Shown one piece after another: positions 47,604 to 56,498 of a stretch of DNA of 64,000 nt; position 1 is the first letter of the stretch; each line of letters starts with the position of its first letter. The translations under genes and the position numbers were made by a program. Source of the stretch: CAWGYQ01 sp963817395 (GTDB lineage: Bacteria > Acidobacteriota > Vicinamibacteria > Vicinamibacterales > CAVPJW01); assembly GCA_963817395.1 (NCBI GenBank), contig CAWFOC010000004.1, positions 310,001-374,000 on the forward strand. The letters run 5' to 3'. The notes beneath the pieces were generated by a model that was not told the origin of the DNA, made no database searches, and worked only from the letters and a program-made list of their open reading frames with translations.

Positions 47604-48088
47604 TCGAAGCGCACGCGACGGCCAAGTACGTGCGCACGTCGGCGCAGAAAGCCGGGCTGGTGCTGGATCAGATACGCGGCCGCGACGTCAATCATGCGCT
47701 CGCAACGCTGCGGTTCATGCGGAAGTCGGTGGCACACGACATCGAAAAGGTGCTGCGGTCGGCCATCGCCAACGCGCAGCAGAAAGACGGGTTCGGCGGC
47801 GACGTCGACCGGCTGTTCGTGAGCGATTGCTACGCCAACCAGGGCCCGTCGGCCAAGCGTGTGCGTCCGGCGCCGATGGGGCGGGCGTTTCGAGTCGTCA
47901 GGCGCTCGGCGCACTTGACCGTGCGCGTGACGGAGCGGCCGGTGGCGATCGCGAGCGGGGAGCCCTCGGGCGGACGTGCGGAACGGTCGACCCGAAAGCC
48001 GGCGGCTGGAGCAAAACGGACGGGTGGGGCGTCGGCGCCGCGCGCGCGCCGTTCGGCGCCGAAGAAGAAGAAAGCGAACGCGACGTAA
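47600..48088 (+). CDS. rplV: 50S ribosomal protein L22
   Basis: 162 residues, longer than the usual 110-120 because of a basic Ala/Lys tail after about residue 115. The core has AKYVRTSAQKAGLVLDQIRG and GPSAKRVRPAPMGRAFRVVR, the tunnel loop. GTG start at 47600 overlaps the rpsS stop. The extension ends APRARRSAPKKKKANAT. Confidence 0.93.
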   Translation: MIEAHATAKYVRTSAQKAGLVLDQIRGRDVNHALATLRFMRKSVAHDIEKVLRSAIANAQQKDGFGGDVDRLFVSDCYANQGPSAKRVRPAPMGRAFRVVRRSAHLTVRVTERPVAIASGEPSGGRAERSTRKPAAGAKRTGGASAPRARRSAPKKKKANAT

Positions 48089-48104
48089 GACAGAGGAGCG
48101 CGAC

Positions 48105-48785
48105 GTGGGTCAGAAGGTTCATCCGTTCGGGTTCCGCCTCGGATTCAACAAGACGTGGCGGTCGCGGTGGTACTCGGATCGCGATTACGCGAAGCTGCTC
48201 CACGAGGATCTGCGGCTGCGTGACACGCTCAAGAAGCGGTTCGCGCACGCGGGTGTCTCGAAGATCGAGACCGAACGAGCGGCGAACAAGCTGAAGATCG
48301 ACATCCATACCTCGCGTCCGGGCATCATCATCGGCCGCAAGGGAACCGAGGTCGACAAGCTGAAGACCGAGATTCAGAAGCGGACGAACCGCGAGGTCTT
48401 CATCAACATCCAGGAGATCCAGAAACCCGAGCTCGACTCGCAGCTCATCGCCGAATCCGTCGCGCTGCAGCTCGAGAAGCGCGTGGCGTTTCGTCGGGCC
48501 ATGCGCAAGGCCGTCGAGTCGGCGCTGCGCTTCGGAGCGCGAGGGATCAAGATTCGGGTGTCGGGGCGGTTGAACGGGGCCGAGATCGCCCGCTCGGAGT
48601 GGTACCTGCACGGCCAGCTGCCGCTCCAGACACTTCGAGCTGACATCGACTACGGCCTGGCCGAAGCGAGCACGACGTACGGGCAGATCGGCGTCAAGGT
48701 GTGGCTCTACAAGGGGGACCGGCTCGTGCCGCGCACCGGGCGCGAGGAAGACTATCGCGCACCGCGTCGGGGACCGCGCGCGTAA
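48105..48785 (+). CDS. rpsC: 30S ribosomal protein S3
   Basis: 226 residues. It begins VGQKVHPFGFRLGFNKTWRS from GTG 48105, carries the KH motif RPGIIIGRKGTEVDKLK and ends with IDYGLAEASTTYGQIGVKVW. AGAGGAG precedes the start. S3 lines the mRNA entry channel and has helicase activity with S4 and S5. Confidence 0.96.
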   Translation: MGQKVHPFGFRLGFNKTWRSRWYSDRDYAKLLHEDLRLRDTLKKRFAHAGVSKIETERAANKLKIDIHTSRPGIIIGRKGTEVDKLKTEIQKRTNREVFINIQEIQKPELDSQLIAESVALQLEKRVAFRRAMRKAVESALRFGARGIKIRVSGRLNGAEIARSEWYLHGQLPLQTLRADIDYGLAEASTTYGQIGVKVWLYKGDRLVPRTGREEDYRAPRRGPRA

Positions 48786-48811
48786 CAGGCTGGCGCTGAG
48801 GAGCACTCGTC

Positions 48812-49237
48812 ATGTTGATGCCGAAGAAGGTCAAGTACCGGAAGCAGCAGCGCGGCCGCATGCGCGGCAAGGCCTGGCGCGGCTCCGATGTCTCGTTCGG
48901 GGACTACGGATTGAAGGCGCTGGAACCCTGCTGGCTGACCGATCGGCAGATCGAGGCGGCTCGCGTGGCGATGACGCGCTTCATCAAGCGCGGCGGCAAG
49001 ATCTGGGTGCGCGTGTTCCCCGACAAGCCCATCACGAAGAAGCCGCAGGAAACCCGCATGGGCAAGGGCAAGGGCGCGCCGGAGCAGTGGGTCTCGGTGG
49101 TCAGACCGGGCAAGGTGCTCTTCGAGATGGAGGGCGTGACGGAGCTCGAAGCGCGTCAGGCCATGCGGCTGGCCGCGGCCAAGCTGCCCATCCGGACGAA
49201 GTTCGCCATGCGGTTTGCCGAGGAGAAGGCGTCGTGA
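48812..49237 (+). CDS. rplP: 50S ribosomal protein L16
   Basis: 141 residues. MLMPKKVKYRKQQRGRMRGK, FGDYGLKALEPCWLTDRQIE and MGKGKGAPEQWVSVVRPGKV are typical. ATG 48812 with GAGGAG upstream; ATG 48818 is an alternative. L16 contacts the A-site tRNA region. The stop overlaps the rpmC GTG. Confidence 0.96.
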   Translation: MLMPKKVKYRKQQRGRMRGKAWRGSDVSFGDYGLKALEPCWLTDRQIEAARVAMTRFIKRGGKIWVRVFPDKPITKKPQETRMGKGKGAPEQWVSVVRPGKVLFEMEGVTELEARQAMRLAAAKLPIRTKFAMRFAEEKAS

Positions 49238-49434
49238 AGGCGAGCGAGCTGAGAGATTTGTCGCGTGACGAGCTCGAAGGCAAGGTGCGCGACCTCGAGG
49301 ATCAGGTCTTTCGCCTGCGCATGCAGAAGGCGATGGGTCAGCTCGACGCGGCGCACAAGGTGCAGGCGACACGGCGGGACCTGGCGCGTGTGAAGACGAT
49401 TTTGCGGCAGCGAGAGTTGGCGGCGGCCCGGTAG
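49234..49434 (+). CDS. rpmC: 50S ribosomal protein L29
   Basis: 66 residues. ASELRDLSRDELEGKVRDLE and LFRLRMQ-like VFRLRMQKAMGQLDAAHKVQ are conserved, and the rest is a helical hairpin. GTG 49234 overlaps the rplP stop as GTGA, which decides the start. L29 lies near L23 at the exit tunnel. Confidence 0.94.
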   Translation: MKASELRDLSRDELEGKVRDLEDQVFRLRMQKAMGQLDAAHKVQATRRDLARVKTILRQRELAAAR

Positions 49435-49450
49435 CCATCGGAGAACAGCG

Positions 49451-49705
49451 ATGCCTGGAAAAGCGCAGAAGCTCGGCGTGGTGGTCAGCGACAAGATGGA
49501 CAAGACCGTCGTCGTCGCGGTCGAACGCCAGGTGAGGCACGAGCTCTATGGGAAGGCTCAGCGCCGCACGTCGAAGTTTCTGGCCCACGATGAGAAGAAC
49601 GAAGCGAAGGTCGGCGATCGGGTGGAGATCGTCGAGTCACGGCCGCTCAGCCGACGGAAGCGCTGGACGGTGACGAGAGTCGTGCTGAAGACCGTCGCGG
49701 TCTAG
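49451..49705 (+). CDS. rpsQ: 30S ribosomal protein S17
   Basis: 84 residues. The OB-fold core shows LGVVVSDKMDKTVVVAVERQ and SRPLSRRKRW-like VESRPLSRRKRWTVTRV. The start ATG at 49451 has GAGAACAGCG upstream. S17 is a primary 16S binder. Confidence 0.95.
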   Translation: MPGKAQKLGVVVSDKMDKTVVVAVERQVRHELYGKAQRRTSKFLAHDEKNEAKVGDRVEIVESRPLSRRKRWTVTRVVLKTVAV

Positions 49706-49729
49706 ACGGCGCCTGACGGGGACACTGCC

Positions 49730-50098
49730 ATGATCCAGATGCGATCCATTCTCGAGGTTGCGGACAATTCCGGCGCGCGGAAGATCGCCGTCATCAACCC
49801 GATTGGCGGTTCGACCGGTCGCTACGCGCGGCTCGGCGACATCGTCACCGCCTCGGTAAAGGAAGCCGCGCCCGACTCGAACGTGAAGAAGGGGTCGGTC
49901 GTCAAGGCCGTGATCGTCCGTACGCGCAAGGAACAGCGGCGCAAGGACGGCAGCTACATCCGCTTCGATCGGAACGCGGCCGTGCTCGTCAACGACCAGA
50001 ACGAGCCGATCGGAACGCGCGTGTTCGGGCCGGTGGCCCGCGAGCTGCGCGAGCGGCGGTTCATGAAAATCATCTCGCTCGCACCGGAAGTGCTGTAG
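49730..50098 (+). CDS. rplN: 50S ribosomal protein L14
   Basis: 122 residues, exactly the family length. MIQMRSILEVADNSGARKIA opens it and IGTRVFGPVARELRERRFMK closes it. ATG 49730 begins 24 bases after rpsQ. L14 forms part of the 50S-30S bridge B8. Confidence 0.97.
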   Translation: MIQMRSILEVADNSGARKIAVINPIGGSTGRYARLGDIVTASVKEAAPDSNVKKGSVVKAVIVRTRKEQRRKDGSYIRFDRNAAVLVNDQNEPIGTRVFGPVARELRERRFMKIISLAPEVL

Positions 50099-50100
50099 CC

Positions 50101-50433
50101 ATGTCTCTTCTCCAGACTCCGATTCGCAAGAACGACACGGTGCTCGTCATGGCGGGCAAGGACCGGGGCAAGCGCGGCCGGGTGCTCAAGGTCATTCCCG
50201 ATCGCAACCGCGTCGTCGTCGAGGGCGTCAATTTCATCAAGCGGCACACGCGGCCGAATCCCACCCGCAACATCAAGGGCGGCATCGTGCAGCGCGAGGC
50301 GGCACTCCATGCGTCGAACGTGCAACTGGTGTGTCCCGAGTGCGGCGCCGCGACCCGGGTCGGACGCCGCGTGCTGGGCGACGGTCGCAAGGTGCGCATC
50401 TGCCGGAAATGCGAAGGAGTGGTGGACAAGTGA
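50101..50433 (+). CDS. rplX: 50S ribosomal protein L24
   Basis: 110 residues. The KOW motif is TVLVMAGKDRGKRGRVLKVI, and HTRPNPTRNIKGGIVQREAA is the conserved middle. A four-cysteine cluster follows (CPECGA and CRKCEG), typical of zinc-binding L24 forms. Starts two bases after rplN and its TGA overlaps the rplE GTG. Confidence 0.95.
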   Translation: MSLLQTPIRKNDTVLVMAGKDRGKRGRVLKVIPDRNRVVVEGVNFIKRHTRPNPTRNIKGGIVQREAALHASNVQLVCPECGAATRVGRRVLGDGRKVRICRKCEGVVDK

Positions 50434-50984
50434 GCGGCGCGAAGAACCGGCTGCGCGAGCGGTACGTCAACGACGTCGTGCCCGCGCTCCGCAAGGAGTT
50501 CGGCTATACGAACGTGATGGCCGTGCCCCGCATCGAGAAAGTGGTCGTCAACATGGGGCTCGGCGAGGCCACGTCGAACCAGAAGATCGTGGACGTCGGT
50601 GCGGACGAAGTGGCCAGGGTGACGGGGCAGAAGCCCGTGATCCGTCGCGCCCGCAAGTCGATCGCGGCCTTCAAGCTGCGCAAGGGCATGCCGGTGGGCA
50701 CGATGGTGACGCTGCGCGGCGACCGCATGTACGAGTTTCTGGATCGGCTGCTGAGCATCGCCCTTCCGCGGGTGCGCGACTTCAGGGGCGTGTCGCCCCA
50801 AGGCTTCGACGGGCGCGGCAACTACACGCTCGGGCTTCGCGACCAGCTGATCTTTCTCGAGATCGACTACATGAAGGTGGACAAACCCCGTGGCATGAAC
50901 GTGTCGGTCGTGACCACGGCCAGGACCGATGAGGAAGCGCGGCGGCTGCTGCAGTTGATGGGCATGCCGTTCCGCCAGAACTGA
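50430..50984 (+). CDS. rplE: 50S ribosomal protein L5
   Basis: 184 residues from GTG 50430. It has EFGYTNVMAVPRIEKVVVNM, GQKPVIRRARKSIAAFKLR and FSPQGFD-like DFRGVSPQGFDGRGNYTLGL. L5 binds 5S rRNA. The start overlaps the rplX stop (GTGA). Upstream open codons are rplX sequence. Confidence 0.96.
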   Translation: MSGAKNRLRERYVNDVVPALRKEFGYTNVMAVPRIEKVVVNMGLGEATSNQKIVDVGADEVARVTGQKPVIRRARKSIAAFKLRKGMPVGTMVTLRGDRMYEFLDRLLSIALPRVRDFRGVSPQGFDGRGNYTLGLRDQLIFLEIDYMKVDKPRGMNVSVVTTARTDEEARRLLQLMGMPFRQN

Positions 50985-51007
50985 CGCGCGACGAGATTCG
51001 AGCAGGT

Positions 51008-51193
51008 ATGGCTACCACAGCAAAGATCGCCAAGGAACAGAAGGTCCCGAAGTTCAAGATCAGGCTCCGCAACCGGTGCCGCCTGTGCGGGCGCCCGCGG
51101 GCCTACATGCGGAAGTTCGCGTTGTGCCGTCTGTGTTTCCGGCGGCTTGCGCTCGAAGGCGATGTGACGGGCGTGACGAAGAGCAGTTGGTGA
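51008..51193 (+). CDS. rpsZ: 30S ribosomal protein S14, zinc-binding type Z
   Basis: 61 residues, the short (Zn-dependent, C+) form. The cysteines are in CRLCGRPRAYMRKFALCRLC (two C-x-x-C pairs), and FRRLALEGDVTGVTKSSW ends the protein. The ATG at 51008 follows AGCAGGT. This contrasts with the 101-residue S14 of E. coli. Confidence 0.96.
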   Translation: MATTAKIAKEQKVPKFKIRLRNRCRLCGRPRAYMRKFALCRLCFRRLALEGDVTGVTKSSW

Positions 51194-51209
51194 GGAGAGA
51201 GCCAGGCTT

Positions 51210-51620
51210 ATGACCGATCCCATTGCTGACATGCTGGCGCGGATTCGGAATGCGCTTCATGCCAAGCATCCGCGCGTGGATGTGCCGGCGTCGAGGCTCA
51301 AGGCCGAAATTGCCAGAATCCTCCAGGACGAGGGCTACATCAACGGCTTCAAGCTGGTCGACGAACCGGCGACCCGCGACCTCGCGGCGCGCCGGCTGAT
51401 TCGCGTGTTCCTGAAGTACGGCCCCCACGGCGAGCGGGTCATCACGGGGATCGAGCGCATCAGCCGTCCGGGCCGGCGCGTGTATTTCAGCCGCGACGAG
51501 GTGCCGCCCGTGCTCGGCGGCCTCGGCACGAGCATCCTCACGACATCGCGCGGGGTGATGACGGGCCGCGAGGCGGTGAAGGTGGGCGTCGGCGGGGAAG
51601 TGCTCTGCAACGTGTGGTGA
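51210..51620 (+). CDS. rpsH: 30S ribosomal protein S8
   Basis: 136 residues. MTDPIADMLARIRNALHAKH starts it, and GTSILTTSRGVMTGREAV precedes the conserved GGEVLCNVW end. GGAGAGAGCC lies upstream. S8 binds helix 21 of 16S rRNA and represses the spc operon in E. coli; no leader site is seen here. Confidence 0.97.
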   Translation: MTDPIADMLARIRNALHAKHPRVDVPASRLKAEIARILQDEGYINGFKLVDEPATRDLAARRLIRVFLKYGPHGERVITGIERISRPGRRVYFSRDEVPPVLGGLGTSILTTSRGVMTGREAVKVGVGGEVLCNVW

Positions 51621-51663
51621 GAATGCGCGACCGGATTTCGCGACACAGGATGAGCGGCTGATC

Positions 51664-52200
51664 ATGTCTCGAATAGGCAAGAAACCGATTCCGATTCCGG
51701 CGGGTGTCACCGTGAAGATCCATGCGGGTGCCGTCGAGGTGCAGGGACCCAAGGGTACGCTGCGGCAACGCGTGCCCGCTGAGGTCGCCTTCGACGTGGC
51801 CGACGGTCAGATCCGGGCGCGCACGGTCGGCGAGGACGCCGCGCTCGGCAAGTTCCATGGGCTCGCCCGGACACTCGTGGCCAACGCCGTGCAGGGCGTC
51901 ACGCAGGGATTCAAGCGCGAGCTCGACATCGTGGGCATCGGCTATCGCGGCGAGGTGCGCGGCAAGCAGGTGGTCTTCGCGCTCGGGTATTCGCATCCGG
52001 TGGTCTTCGAGGTGCCCGACGGCATCGAGATCGCCATCGAAAAGCAGACACACGTCACCGTGACGGGTGCCGACCGCCAGAAGGTGGGGCAGGTCGCGGC
52101 CGATATCCGGTCGCTTCGTAAGCCCGACCCGTACAAGCAGAAGGGCGTCCGGTACACAGGTGAGGTCCTCAAGAAGAAGGTCGGCAAGACCGGCGCCTAA
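51664..52200 (+). CDS. rplF: 50S ribosomal protein L6
   Basis: 178 residues. MSRIGKKPIPIPAGVTVKIH, VSLANAVQ-like LVANAVQGVTQGFKRELDIV and DIRSLRKPDPYKQKGVRYTG are typical. ATG 51664. L6 lies near the GTPase-associated centre. Confidence 0.97.
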   Translation: MSRIGKKPIPIPAGVTVKIHAGAVEVQGPKGTLRQRVPAEVAFDVADGQIRARTVGEDAALGKFHGLARTLVANAVQGVTQGFKRELDIVGIGYRGEVRGKQVVFALGYSHPVVFEVPDGIEIAIEKQTHVTVTGADRQKVGQVAADIRSLRKPDPYKQKGVRYTGEVLKKKVGKTGA

Positions 52201-52218
52201 GGACTGAGAGATCGAGCG

Positions 52219-52593
52219 ATGAAGATCGTCACCAAAGAAGATCGACGCGTCCGAATCAAGCTGAGGCTGCGCAAGCGCATCCACGGGCGCGCGGAGCGGC
52301 CGAGGCTCTCGGTGTTCAGGAGCGTCGGCCATATGTACGTGCAGGTCGTCGACGATCTGCGCGGCGAGACCATCGCGGCCGCCTCCACGATCGAACCGAC
52401 CGTGAAGGCAGCGATGACGTCGGGCGTGCGCGGCGGCAACAAGGCGGGCGCCGAGCTCGTCGGACGCACCATCGCGGAGCGGCTGCTGGCGAAGGGCATC
52501 AAGAAGGTCGTCTTCGATCGGAACGGGTTTCTCTATCACGGCCGCGTGCGCGCGGTGGCAGACGCCGCGCGCCAGGCAGGCCTCGAGTTCTAG
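52219..52593 (+). CDS. rplR: 50S ribosomal protein L18
   Basis: 124 residues. RKRIHGRAERPRLSVFRSVG and VVFDRNGFLYHGRVRAVADA are the conserved ends; a 5S rRNA-binding core lies between. ATG 52219 follows GAGAGATCGAG. L18 acts with L5 and 5S rRNA. Confidence 0.96.
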   Translation: MKIVTKEDRRVRIKLRLRKRIHGRAERPRLSVFRSVGHMYVQVVDDLRGETIAAASTIEPTVKAAMTSGVRGGNKAGAELVGRTIAERLLAKGIKKVVFDRNGFLYHGRVRAVADAARQAGLEF

Positions 52594-52609
52594 TTCACGC
52601 GAGCACACT

Positions 52610-53131
52610 ATGTATCGCACACGCGAACGCATCGATCCTTCACAGCTCGACATCAAGGACGTGGTCGTCTCCATCAACCGCGTCACGAAGGTCGTGAAGG
52701 GTGGCAAGAATCTCAGCTTCAGCGCGCTCGTCGTCGTGGGCGATGGACACGGTGTGGTGGGGTTCGGCATCGGCAAGGCGAAGGAGGTCCCCTCGGCGAT
52801 CAAGAAGGCGATCGAGGCGGCCAAGAAGTCGCTCATCCGCGTGCCGTTGCAGGGGACGAGCATTCCGCACGAGGTCGTCGGCCGCTACGGGGCGGGCCGC
52901 GTGCTGCTCAAGCCGGCGCCGGACGGCACGGGGCTGATTGCGGGCGCCGCCGTGCGCGCCGTCGTCGAATCGGCGGGCATTCAGAACGTCCTGACGAAGT
53001 CGCTCGGAACGGCCAACGCACACAACGTGGTGCGGGCGACCTTCGACGGGCTGCTCCAGCTCAAGGACCCGCTGATGGTCGCGCGCCTCAGAGGCAAGAC
53101 CCTCGACGAGCTCACGCGCTCGTCGGCATGA
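52610..53131 (+). CDS. rpsE: 30S ribosomal protein S5
   Basis: 173 residues. VSINRVTKVVKGGKNLSFSA, VVGDGHGVVGFGIGKAKEVP and VPLQGTSIPHEVVGRYGAGR are conserved, and the rest matches the family. ATG 52610. S5 supports translational fidelity at the back of the 30S subunit. Confidence 0.97.
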   Translation: MYRTRERIDPSQLDIKDVVVSINRVTKVVKGGKNLSFSALVVVGDGHGVVGFGIGKAKEVPSAIKKAIEAAKKSLIRVPLQGTSIPHEVVGRYGAGRVLLKPAPDGTGLIAGAAVRAVVESAGIQNVLTKSLGTANAHNVVRATFDGLLQLKDPLMVARLRGKTLDELTRSSA

Positions 53132-53167
53132 CGTCGCGGCACGACGAACGCGAGGAATGAAGCGGAC

Positions 53168-53374
53168 ATGACGAAGACCACCGGTAAGCCGGCCAGAAAA
53201 CTGAAGATCACGTTGCTCAAGAGCCCTATCGGCTTCAATCGCGCGCAAGGTCTCGTCGCGCAGAGTCTTGGACTGCGGCGAATCCGTCACGCGGTCGAAG
53301 TGTCGGACACGCCGGAGACACGGGGCATGATTCTCAAGGTGCGACATCTGGTGTCGGTCGAAGAGCTGAGTTGA
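53168..53374 (+). CDS. rpmD: 50S ribosomal protein L30
   Basis: 68 residues. LKITLLKSPIGFNRAQGLVA and TPETRGMILKVRHLVSVEEL are the family pattern. ATG 53168 begins 36 bases after rpsE. L30 is dispensable in some lineages but present here. Confidence 0.93.
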   Translation: MTKTTGKPARKLKITLLKSPIGFNRAQGLVAQSLGLRRIRHAVEVSDTPETRGMILKVRHLVSVEELS

Positions 53375-53381
53375 GTCTTTT

Positions 53382-53828
53382 ATGGGTCTAAGCAACCTGA
53401 AGCCGCCCAAGGGCGCCAAGGGCAAGAAGAAGCGGATCGGCCGGGGCCAGGGATCGGGCAGCGGACACACCGCGGGTCGCGGTCACAAGGGCGCCAAGTC
53501 GCGAGCGGGATTCAAGCGCAAGCGAGGCTTCGAAGGCGGTCAGATGCCGCTGCACCGCCGGGTCCCGAAGCGCGGATTTCACAATCCGTTTCGCGTCGAG
53601 TACGCCGTGGTGAATCTCGACACGCTGGCCGAGCGGTTCGAGGCCGGCACGGTGGTGACGCCCGAACTGCTCGTCGAGCACAGGCTGGTCTCGGCCAAGG
53701 CCCGCGTGAAAGTGCTGGCGCGGGGCGAGATTGCCAAGGCGCTTACGGTGCGGGCGCACAAATTCAGCGGCAAGGCGCTCGAGAAGATTGTGGCCGCTGG
53801 CGGCACCGCCGAACCGGTCACCGCGTAG
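53382..53828 (+). CDS. rplO: 50S ribosomal protein L15
   Basis: 148 residues. The glycine-rich RNA-binding N-terminus (GQGSGSGHTAGRGHKGAKSR) and GFEGGQMPLHRRVPKRGFHN are diagnostic. ATG 53382 follows the rpmD stop by seven bases. It precedes secY. Confidence 0.96.
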   Translation: MGLSNLKPPKGAKGKKKRIGRGQGSGSGHTAGRGHKGAKSRAGFKRKRGFEGGQMPLHRRVPKRGFHNPFRVEYAVVNLDTLAERFEAGTVVTPELLVEHRLVSAKARVKVLARGEIAKALTVRAHKFSGKALEKIVAAGGTAEPVTA

Positions 53829-53861
53829 CGGCCAGTGGGACAGGCACGACCCGGCTAGACC

Positions 53862-55250
53862 ATGGAAAACGTACTGAAGAACATCTTCTCGGTGCCCGAC
53901 CTGCGCAATCGCGTGCTCTTCACGCTTGCGTTGCTCGCGGTCTACCGCTTCGGCAACCACGTGCCCACGCCGGGCGTGAACGGCGAGGCGCTGGCGCTCC
54001 TGGCCGAGCAGACACGCAACACGATGTTCGGGCTCTACGACATGTTCTCGGGGGGCAACCTGTCGCGGGTGACGATCTTCGCGCTCGGCATCATGCCGTA
54101 CATCAGCGCGTCGATCATCCTCCAGCTGCTGACGGTGGTGTGGCCCTACCTCGAGAAGCTGTCGAAGGAAGGCGAACTCGGGCGTCGCAAGATCACGCAG
54201 TACACCCGCTACGGCACGATCGTGCTGAGCGTGGTGCAGTCGCTGGGCATCGCCATCTTCCTGGAGCGTCAAACCAACATCGCCGGTGGGTTGCCGCTCG
54301 TCTACGAGCCCGGCCTGACGTTCCGCCTGATGACCGTGCTGACCCTGACGACCGGGACGACGTTCATCATGTGGCTGGGCGAGCAGATCACCGAGCGTGG
54401 GATCGGCAACGGCATGTCGCTCATCATCTTCGCGGGCATCGTCGTGGGCCTGCCCCGGGCCGTGCTGACGACCATCGATCAGCTTCGGACCGGTCAGATG
54501 GGATTGTTCCGTCTCATCGTGCTCGTGGTGCTCATGGTGGCGGTCGTGGCGGCCATCATCTTCGTCGAGCGCGGCCATCGGCGGGTGACGGTACAGTACG
54601 CGAAACGCGTCGTCGGCCGGCGGATGTACGGCGGATCGAGCACGCACATTCCGCTGAAGGTGAATACCGGCGGCGTCATTCCCGTGATATTCGCGTCGTC
54701 TATTCTGGCGTTTCCGGCGACGATCGCCGGCATGTTCGAGCCCGGCGGTTGGGCCGAGGCGATTGCGGCGCAGCTGGCGTTCGGGATGCCGCTCTACAAT
54801 CTGCTGTACATCGCCGGTATCATTTTCTTTGCGTACTTCTACACGGCCATCATCTTCAACCCCGATGACGTGGCCGAAAACATGAGGAAGTACGGCGGGT
54901 TCATCCCCGGCATCCGGCCGGGAAAGCGCACCGCGGAGCACATCGATACGATTCTCACGCGGATTACGCTGGCGGGCGCCATCTATCTGGCGCTCATCGC
55001 GATTCTTCCCGAGTTCCTGATCACGGGGTTCAGAGTGGCGCCCATTCCGTTCATCGGCGAGCAGCTGGACGCCATGCTGCCGCGATTCATTACGGAAGGG
55101 ATGAACGTGACCTTCTACTTCGGCGGCACCTCGCTGCTCATCATCGTCGGGGTGGCGATGGATACCGTGCAGCAGATCGAGTCGCAGCTCATCATGCGCC
55201 ATTACGATGGCTTCATGAAGAAGACGAGGATCCGCGGGCGCCGTGGCTGA
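53862..55250 (+). CDS. secY: Preprotein translocase subunit SecY
   Basis: 462 residues with ten membrane helices. The first helix is LRNRVLFTLALLAVYRFGNH and the plug region SGGNLSRVTIFALGIMPYIS follows. Cytoplasmic loops include ERGIGNGMSLIIFAGI and FNPDDVAENMRKYGGFIPGI. SecY is the channel of the Sec translocon with SecE and SecG. No adk follows; map comes directly. Confidence 0.97.
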   Translation: MENVLKNIFSVPDLRNRVLFTLALLAVYRFGNHVPTPGVNGEALALLAEQTRNTMFGLYDMFSGGNLSRVTIFALGIMPYISASIILQLLTVVWPYLEKLSKEGELGRRKITQYTRYGTIVLSVVQSLGIAIFLERQTNIAGGLPLVYEPGLTFRLMTVLTLTTGTTFIMWLGEQITERGIGNGMSLIIFAGIVVGLPRAVLTTIDQLRTGQMGLFRLIVLVVLMVAVVAAIIFVERGHRRVTVQYAKRVVGRRMYGGSSTHIPLKVNTGGVIPVIFASSILAFPATIAGMFEPGGWAEAIAAQLAFGMPLYNLLYIAGIIFFAYFYTAIIFNPDDVAENMRKYGGFIPGIRPGKRTAEHIDTILTRITLAGAIYLALIAILPEFLITGFRVAPIPFIGEQLDAMLPRFITEGMNVTFYFGGTSLLIIVGVAMDTVQQIESQLIMRHYDGFMKKTRIRGRRG

Positions 55251-55292
55251 TCGTGTGATCGTCCAAGACGGACGTCGAGGGGAGCGCGAGCC

Positions 55293-56093
55293 GTGATCGT
55301 GTGCCGGTCGCGCGCCGAGATCGAGCTCATGCGCGCGGCGAACCAGTTGGTCGCACGCGTCCTGGCCGAGCTCGCTCGAGCCGTCGCGCCGGGTGTCACG
55401 ACGTTCGAGCTGGATGAGATGGCCGAGGCTCGGCTTCGTGAACAGGGCGCCTCGCCCGCGTTCAAGGGGTATCACGGCTTTCCGGCGACGATCTGCGCGT
55501 CCATCGACGAGCAGGTGGTGCATGGGATTCCCTCGAACCGGGTTTTGAAAGAAGGCGAGATTCTGTCGATCGATCTTGGCGCCGTTCTCGACGGGTACTA
55601 CGGCGACGCGGCGGTGACCGTCGGGGTCGGGCGGATTTCAGCGAAGGCCGCTGAGCTCCTGCGCGTCACAGAGGAGGCGTTGCACCTGGGGATCGAGCAG
55701 GTCCGGCCGGGCGGCCGTGTCTCGGACATCGGCCACGCGGTGCAGACGCACGTCGAGGCGCATGGGTTTTCAGTGGTCCGCGAGTTCGTGGGACACGGCA
55801 TCGGCGAAGCGCTCCACGAGGAGCCGCAAGTGCCGAACTACGGCGAGTCCGGGCGCGGCCCGCAGCTGGCCGAGGGCATGGTGCTGGCCATCGAGCCCAT
55901 GGTCAACATGGGCAAGCCGGCCGTGCGGATTCTCGAGGACGGGTGGACGTCGGTTTCACGCGATGGCAGCTTGTCGGCGCACTTCGAGCATACGGTTGCG
56001 GTTGGCGCCGAGGGCGCGGACGTGCTCACGATGCTCGAACCCTCTGCCCGGAAAAGGCAGACGGCGGGCCGCCAGTCGGCGTGGGCTCGATAG
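55293..56093 (+). CDS. map: Methionine aminopeptidase, type I
   Basis: 266 residues. Metal ligands are the Asp pair (SIDLGAVLDGYYGDAAVTVG), His in EFVGHGIGEALHE, and the Glu in LAIEPMVNMG and HFEHTVAVG. It cleaves N-terminal Met cotranslationally. GTG 55293 has GAGGGGAGCG upstream. It follows secY by 42 bases. A C-terminal tail of about 15 residues is basic. Confidence 0.95.
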   Translation: MIVCRSRAEIELMRAANQLVARVLAELARAVAPGVTTFELDEMAEARLREQGASPAFKGYHGFPATICASIDEQVVHGIPSNRVLKEGEILSIDLGAVLDGYYGDAAVTVGVGRISAKAAELLRVTEEALHLGIEQVRPGGRVSDIGHAVQTHVEAHGFSVVREFVGHGIGEALHEEPQVPNYGESGRGPQLAEGMVLAIEPMVNMGKPAVRILEDGWTSVSRDGSLSAHFEHTVAVGAEGADVLTMLEPSARKRQTAGRQSAWAR

Positions 56094-56115
56094 TCGGTGA
56101 TGAGCGATCGAGCCC

Positions 56116-56340
56116 ATGGTCGGGCGTGCCGAACGGATCGAAGTGACTGGAGTCGTGGCGGCGCTCTTGCCCAAGGGGCTGATCCGGGTGGTGGTCGACG
56201 GCACGAACGACGTCGTCGCTCACGTGGCCGACGACCCGCTGAAGAATTTCGTGCGGCTGGTGGTCGGCGATCGGGTGCAAGTGGAGCTGACTGCGCAGGA
56301 TCCGTCGCGGGGCCGGATTACACGCCGGTTGAGGTCGTGA
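56116..56340 (+). CDS. infA: Translation initiation factor IF-1
   Basis: 74 residues, S1-type OB fold. IEVTGVVAALLPKGLIRVVV, LKNFVRLVVGDRVQVELTAQ and SRGRITRRL are the family segments. The N-terminus (MVGRAERIEV) differs somewhat from the usual MAKEDAIEV, so the start is not certain. IF-1 occupies the A site in initiation. Confidence 0.9.
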   Translation: MVGRAERIEVTGVVAALLPKGLIRVVVDGTNDVVAHVADDPLKNFVRLVVGDRVQVELTAQDPSRGRITRRLRS

Positions 56341-56374
56341 ACGTCGAGCGGGTGGGGAACGAGGGGTCGCACGC

Positions 56375-56488
56375 ATGAAGGTCAGAGCATCGGTCAAGCG
56401 TATCTGTGACAAGTGCAAGATCGTCCGACGGCACCGCGTCGTCCGGGTGATCTGCACGAATCCGAAACATCGGCAACGGCAAGGCTGA
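56375..56488 (+). CDS. rpmJ: 50S ribosomal protein L36
   Basis: 37 residues, zinc-binding (C+) form. MKVRASVKRICDKCKIVRRH carries the first C-x-x-C, and ICTNPKHRQRQG carries the third Cys and the His ligand. Short and easily missed. It lies between infA and rpsM, the usual order. ATG 56375. Confidence 0.95.
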   Translation: MKVRASVKRICDKCKIVRRHRVVRVICTNPKHRQRQG

Positions 56489-56498
56489 GGGTCGAAGC